DNA from: Oscillospiraceae bacterium
Lineage (GTDB): Bacteria; Bacillota_A; Clostridia; Oscillospirales; Oscillospiraceae
Direction: 5' to 3'
Assembly (NCBI GenBank): GCA_017516785.1
Contig: JAFXAV010000086.1
Span: 1 to 7,917 of the forward strand
DNA length: 7,917 nucleotides
Under the pieces are notes generated by a model, which had not been told where the DNA came from, searched no databases, and saw nothing but the letters and a program-made list of their open reading frames with translations. This document shows, one piece after another, positions 4,395 through 7,917 of this stretch. Positions within the stretch are counted from its first letter, which is position 1, and each line of letters begins with the position of its first letter. The translations under genes were made by a program, and so were the position numbers.

Positions 4395-6668
4395 TTACTT
4401 TCTGGGCTTCTTGATCTTATTGAGCTGTGCGTTCATCTTCAGCAGGTCTTCCTTGGAGAAGGTGACGTTCGCCATGCCCACCATGGAGCTCAGCCGCAGG
4501 ACGGTGAAGCTGCCCATCATAGCCATCATGCTCTTGATGGTGCCCATGTTCAGGTCGATGCTGGGTTTGTCAGTCTTTTCCTTGCCACTCTTGTTTGCGT
4601 CCATCTTTTTCTTCAGAGTCATCAGCAGAGTGCCCATCCAGACCTTGCCGCCCACGGTGGCCATGATGTCGCTGAGCTTGTCGTTCAGGGAGAAGTAGCC
4701 TTCCTTTTCGGTGATGTCGAACCAGTTGAGAACAGCGCCGCTTTCCTTCAGGCGGTATTCCTCGTTGAAGGTGTCCACCTTCCGCAGGACGCTCTCGTCG
4801 CGGCATTCGCCGGCAATGGCAACCAGGGTGGTTTCACCCACATTGGGAACGTCGAAATAGAAGAAGTGGTCGGAAGCTTCCTTCACGCCCAGGCTCTCGC
4901 CGTTGGCCAGAAGCTCCACAGAGGGCAGGTTGGAGTAAACAGTGACCCTGGTCACGTCTTCCACCCGATCCACATACCGCTTGCCGCAGATATGGACGAA
5001 GGGACTGTCGGACAGCCATGCCTTGTAGGCATAGAAAGCATCCTTCTTGTACTTTCTGTCGAAGGTCACCAGACCCTTGTGATTCTGGCCGTTTTCGCCG
5101 CCTTCACCACGGGCGTCGGCGCCGAAGTCGAACATATTCCACACATGGGTGGCCCAGAGGTACTTCCGGGTGAAGAGCTGACGGATCAGTTCCTCATGGT
5201 AGTAGGCCTGGTATTCCTCGGTGTAGTCGCCCTGACGGGGGTCAGAGGTGTGCCAGTTCAGAGCCTCGCAGCCGTACTCGGAGCAGCCGATGGGCTTCTC
5301 GGGGTACTTGGTATGGAACTTGTCAAACCAGGGGCCGTTCATGGAGGTGTCGCCGCCGTACCAGCCGAAGTAGTGGTTATAGGAAACGGTGTCGGGAATG
5401 TGGACATAATCTGCATCCATATCGCACATGGAAACAACAGCCATGGTGGTCAGACGGGTGTGGTCCATGGCGTGAACCATATCGTTGAGGATGTGATGGT
5501 TCTTCAGAAGATCCGGATCCTTGGGGCCCTTCATGGAAATCTCATTGGACAGACCCCAGACCACAATGGAGGGGTGGTTGTAGTTCTGGGTCACCAGTTC
5601 CCTCATCTGGGAGATGGTGTTTTCCCGGCCGCCGGGCATATGATTGGAGATGTAGGGGATCTCGGCCCAGATCACCAGGCCCCGCTCGTCGCAGAGATCA
5701 TAAAAATACTGGTCGTGCTGATAATGAGCCAGACGGATGGTGGTGGCGCCCACTTCGCAGATCAGATCCATGTCCTCATCGTGATGACAGGGGAGAAGGG
5801 CATTGCCGATGCCCCATCTGTCCTGATGGCGGGAGACACCCCGCAGAGGATACTCTTTGCCGTTGAGGATGAAGCCACGATCGGGGTCAATTTCGAAGCT
5901 GCGGCAGCCGAAGCGGGTGGAGATGGCATCGATGACTTCGCCGTTTTCCACCAGTTCTGCGGTGACGGAGTAGAGATAGGGATCCTTCCGGCCGTTCCAC
6001 AGATGAGCGCCCACAATGCGGAAAACCACCTTGCTGTCAGCGGTTTCATGGGTGGAGATGACCTTACCTTCGGCATTTTTCATGGTATAGCGGATGCGCT
6101 GGCTGGGCTTGCGGTTGTCCAGGTACACATGGACGGTGGTTTTGGCATCAGCGCCTTCCATGATGGGGGTGACCCGGATGCCGGGGCCGCCGTAGTAGTC
6201 CAGATTGAAATGGGACTCGGGGACAGCGATGATGTTGACATCCCGGTACAAACCGCCGTAGAAGGTGAAGTCAGCCATCTGGGGGTAAACGGTATCATTG
6301 GGTGCGTTGTCCACATCGATGACCAGCAGGTTTTCCTCCTGAAGGGTATCGGTGATGTCCACACGCCAGGTGGAGTATCCGCCGTCATGATGGGCGAGAT
6401 TTTTGCCGTTGAGGATGACGTCAGCAGAGGAGTTGGCACCGTTGATTTCCAGATAGTAGCGCTCTGCCTCAGGCAGGTCAGCGCGGCTGAGCCGTCTTGC
6501 GTAATGGCAGGTACCCCGATGGTAGTCTGCGCCGCCGTCCTGGCCGTCGATGGCGTTCCAGGAGTGGGGGAGATTCACTTTTTCCCAGTCAGCGGGGAAA
6601 GTATCGGGAATGGGGCAGGTGTCCTTGGTGAAGGCCCAGCCCTCGTTGATGTTGATGATATGTCTCAA
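4395..6668 (-). CDS. Glycoside hydrolase family 2 enzyme (beta-galactosidase/beta-glucuronidase type)
   Basis: This 757-residue enzyme has the GH2 architecture. There is an N-terminal sugar-binding jelly roll (about 1-155, starting ININEGWAF), an Ig-like domain (about 165-258), and a TIM barrel (about 260-555). A second Ig/Big-like domain (about 557-635, with TVYSNLPSVELLANGESLG) follows, then an extra C-terminal region (641-757). The retaining catalytic pair is visible: acid/base Glu376 in WGLSNEIS and nucleophile Glu464 in GCSEYGCEA. The barrel end has NHKGLVTFDRKYKKDAFY (529-546), common in gut-bacterial GH2 enzymes. The Asn-x-Lys there resembles the beta-glucuronidase motif but also occurs in galactosidases as I recall them, so the sugar is unresolved. 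No signal peptide: cytoplasmic. The start is TTG; the next in-frame Met is residue 131. It is divergent from the phospho-sugar mutase, consistent with a carbohydrate-use locus. Confidence 0.93.
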   Translation of the reverse strand: MRHIININEGWAFTKDTCPIPDTFPADWEKVNLPHSWNAIDGQDGGADYHRGTCHYARRLSRADLPEAERYYLEINGANSSADVILNGKNLAHHDGGYSTWRVDITDTLQEENLLVIDVDNAPNDTVYPQMADFTFYGGLYRDVNIIAVPESHFNLDYYGGPGIRVTPIMEGADAKTTVHVYLDNRKPSQRIRYTMKNAEGKVISTHETADSKVVFRIVGAHLWNGRKDPYLYSVTAELVENGEVIDAISTRFGCRSFEIDPDRGFILNGKEYPLRGVSRHQDRWGIGNALLPCHHDEDMDLICEVGATTIRLAHYQHDQYFYDLCDERGLVIWAEIPYISNHMPGGRENTISQMRELVTQNYNHPSIVVWGLSNEISMKGPKDPDLLKNHHILNDMVHAMDHTRLTTMAVVSMCDMDADYVHIPDTVSYNHYFGWYGGDTSMNGPWFDKFHTKYPEKPIGCSEYGCEALNWHTSDPRQGDYTEEYQAYYHEELIRQLFTRKYLWATHVWNMFDFGADARGEGGENGQNHKGLVTFDRKYKKDAFYAYKAWLSDSPFVHICGKRYVDRVEDVTRVTVYSNLPSVELLANGESLGVKEASDHFFYFDVPNVGETTLVAIAGECRDESVLRKVDTFNEEYRLKESGAVLNWFDITEKEGYFSLNDKLSDIMATVGGKVWMGTLLMTLKKKMDANKSGKEKTDKPSIDLNMGTIKSMMAMMGSFTVLRLSSMVGMANVTFSKEDLLKMNAQLNKIKKPRK

Positions 6669-6676
6669 AACAGAAA

Positions 6677-6682
6677 CCTCCT
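6677..6682 (-). promoter_or_regulatory. Ribosome binding site that fixes the TTG start of GH2
   Basis: AGGAGG on the minus strand lies 8 nt before the TTG codon at 6666-6668. This ideal site and spacing, together with the absence of any ATG until residue 131, support TTG as the start. Confidence 0.85.
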
Positions 6683-6700
6683 GTTTATGTAGTCGTACTC

Positions 6701-6709
6701 ATTTTACCA
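6701..6709 (-). promoter_or_regulatory. Extended -10 promoter of the GH2 gene
   Basis: On the minus strand TGG precedes TAAAAT (6701-6706), an extended -10 element. No good -35 box is seen at the usual distance, which suggests that an activator may help. A start near 6694 would give a leader of about 25 nt. TTACCAT (6704-6710, plus strand) overlaps this box and recurs at 6744-6750. Confidence 0.5.
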
Positions 6710-6743
6710 TATATTCGGGGAAAATGATAGATAAAACGTAAAC

Positions 6744-6757
6744 TTACCATCAGGTAA
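6744..6757. promoter_or_regulatory. Candidate operator palindrome between GH2 and the mutase
   Basis: TTACC-ATCA-GGTAA is an inverted repeat in the divergent intergenic region, about 40 bp upstream of the GH2 -10 box and 36 bp upstream of the mutase -35 box. Its right part, ATCAGGTAAA (6749-6758), is identical to 1391-1400 at the operon promoter. The regulator is not in the window. Confidence 0.4.
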
Positions 6758-6792
6758 AAAGTGGAAATGAGACTTCGTACAATATTACAAGA

Positions 6793-6821
6793 TTGACAAT
6801 GGACGGCAAATGGATTATATT
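6793..6821 (+). promoter_or_regulatory. Promoter of the phospho-sugar mutase gene
   Basis: A perfect TTGACA (6793-6798) and TATATT (6816-6821) are separated by 17 bp. Transcription from about 6829 gives a leader of about 50 nt, AT-rich and without evident stable structure. Confidence 0.8.
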
Positions 6822-6878
6822 ATATTTGGTTGAATTGCGTAAAAAATTCAAATAATATTAAAGGACAGGTGACTTATT

Positions 6879-7917
6879 ATGTACATGGACGATTATAAGC
6901 GCTGGCTGGCTGCAGATCTGGAAGATCCCGCTCTGACCGAGGAACTGAAGAAGATCGAAGGCAATGACGAAGAGATCAAGGACCGCTTCGCTGTTGCTCT
7001 GAAGTTTGGTACCGCCGGTCTTCGCGGCGTTCTGGGCGCAGGCACCAACCGCATGAACATTTATGTTGTCCGTCAGGCCACTCAGGGTCTGGCAAACTGG
7101 GTCAAGACCCAGGGCGGCAACCAGCTGGTTGCTGTTTCCTATGACAGCCGCATCAACTCTGACGTTTTCGCAAAGGAAACCGCCCGTGTTCTGGCTGCCA
7201 ACGGCATCAAGGTCCGTATCTATGATGCTCTGATGCCCGTTCCTGCTCTTTCCTTCGCTACCCGTTACTATGAGGCCAATGCAGGCGTCATGGTCACCGC
7301 TTCCCACAACCCCGCCAAGTACAACGGCTACAAGGCCTACGGCCCCGATGGCTGCCAGATGACTGACGATGCCGCTGCTGTTGTTTATGCTGAGATCCAG
7401 AACACCGATATCCTGAACGGCGCCAAACTGATGAGCTTTGAGGACGGCGTTGCCCAGGGCCTGATCCAGTTTGTCGGCGACGACTGCAAGGAAGGCCTGT
7501 ACGATGCCATCAAGGCATGCCAGGTCCGTCCCGGTCTGTGCAAGACTGCTGGCCTGAAGCTGGTTTACTCCCCCCTGAACGGTTCCGGTCTGGTTCCCGT
7601 CATGCGCGTTTTGAACGACATCGGCATCGATGACATTACCATCGTTCCCGAGCAGCAGTATCCCGACGGCAACTTCCCCACCTGCCCCTACCCCAACCCC
7701 GAAATCTTCGAGGCTCTGCGTCTGGGTCTGGAACTGGCAAAGAAGTCCGGCGCTGATCTGATGCTGGCAACCGACCCCGATGCTGACCGCGTCGGTATCG
7801 CCATGAAGTGTCCCGACGGCTCCTACGAGCTGGTCTCCGGCAACGAAGTGGGTGTTCTGCTGCTGGACTACATCTGCGAAGGCCGCATCGAGAAGGGCAC
7901 CATGCCCAAGAATCCCG
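6879..7917 (+). CDS. pgcA: Phospho-sugar mutase (alpha-phosphoglucomutase/phosphomannomutase), N-terminal part
   Basis: The first 346 residues of an alpha-D-phosphohexomutase are present; the gene runs off the window. The enzyme interconverts hexose 1-phosphate and 6-phosphate (typically glucose) in the cytoplasm through a phosphoserine. The N-terminal FGTAGLRGVLGAGTNRMN (43-60) matches the Bacillus PgcA type. The active-site loop is TASHNPAKYNGYKAY (140-154, phosphoserine Ser142). The Mg-binding loop is DPDADRVG (299-306, Asp299, Asp301, Asp303), and the sugar-binding loop begins SGNEVG (320-325). Family members are about 560-580 residues, so roughly 60 percent is here. AGGTGA (6867-6872) lies 6 nt before the ATG at 6879; the ATG two codons later is a worse fit. 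Codon use is strongly biased, implying high expression. It links glycoside breakdown or glycogen/UDP-glucose metabolism to glycolysis. Confidence 0.93.
   Translation, partial: MYMDDYKRWLAADLEDPALTEELKKIEGNDEEIKDRFAVALKFGTAGLRGVLGAGTNRMNIYVVRQATQGLANWVKTQGGNQLVAVSYDSRINSDVFAKETARVLAANGIKVRIYDALMPVPALSFATRYYEANAGVMVTASHNPAKYNGYKAYGPDGCQMTDDAAAVVYAEIQNTDILNGAKLMSFEDGVAQGLIQFVGDDCKEGLYDAIKACQVRPGLCKTAGLKLVYSPLNGSGLVPVMRVLNDIGIDDITIVPEQQYPDGNFPTCPYPNPEIFEALRLGLELAKKSGADLMLATDPDADRVGIAMKCPDGSYELVSGNEVGVLLLDYICEGRIEKGTMPKNP

Noticed and set aside
4221..6692. Open frame of 823 codons on the plus strand
   Set aside because: It is wholly antisense to the GH2 gene, which has clear domains and catalytic residues. 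The frame is open because of the GH2 codon bias; its translation is a Val/Gly/His-rich string without any domain, and it runs through the terminator at 4210-4247.

Overview
The window looks like chromosomal DNA of a gut-type Clostridia bacterium (Firmicutes), probably of the Oscillospiraceae/Ruminococcaceae kind. This is an inference from AAGGAG-type ribosome binding sites, sigma-A style promoters, a PgcA-type phospho-sugar mutase, an ECF S-component, a GH2 enzyme with a Clostridia-like helical tail, and strongly G/C-ending codons in several genes. I cannot name the species from the sequence alone.

Layout. Positions 1-85 hold the last 27 codons of an unidentified gene. A perfect 15-bp inverted repeat follows, and a sigma-A promoter with its -35 box at the apex of that repeat drives a small ECF-transporter S-component (167-700), which ends in an intrinsic terminator. 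Positions 752-880 hold a branched inverted-repeat element: a 12-bp outer stem encloses three perfect hairpins, and the stem arms copy the T-arm of the adjacent tRNA. The minus-strand tRNA-Asp(GUC) gene at 925-1001 has its own terminator and a near-consensus promoter. An AT-rich leader of about 400 bp (1002-1419) follows.

A tight plus-strand operon occupies 1420-4163: two different alpha/beta-hydrolase-fold (PF00756-like) esterases and an ATP-grasp ligase, spaced by 18 and 29 nt. A strong promoter precedes it and a long-stem terminator, probably bidirectional, follows it. The convergent gene at 4395-6668 (minus) encodes a 757-residue GH2 glycosidase with a TTG start and a Met-rich C-terminal extension. 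Divergent from it, and cut by the window end, is a PgcA-like phosphoglucomutase/phosphomannomutase (6879 onward).

How the genes may work together. GH2 and the mutase suggest carbohydrate use: sugar release from glycosides, then interconversion of hexose 1- and 6-phosphates. The esterase-esterase-ligase operon is the best candidate for an undescribed system. All three products look cytoplasmic, and they combine one enzyme predicted to make an ATP-dependent carboxylate-to-nucleophile bond with two predicted to break ester-type bonds. A 10-bp motif shared by its promoter and the GH2/mutase intergenic region hints at common regulation, but this is weak. The substrates of the ligase, both esterases and the S-component cannot be read from the sequence.
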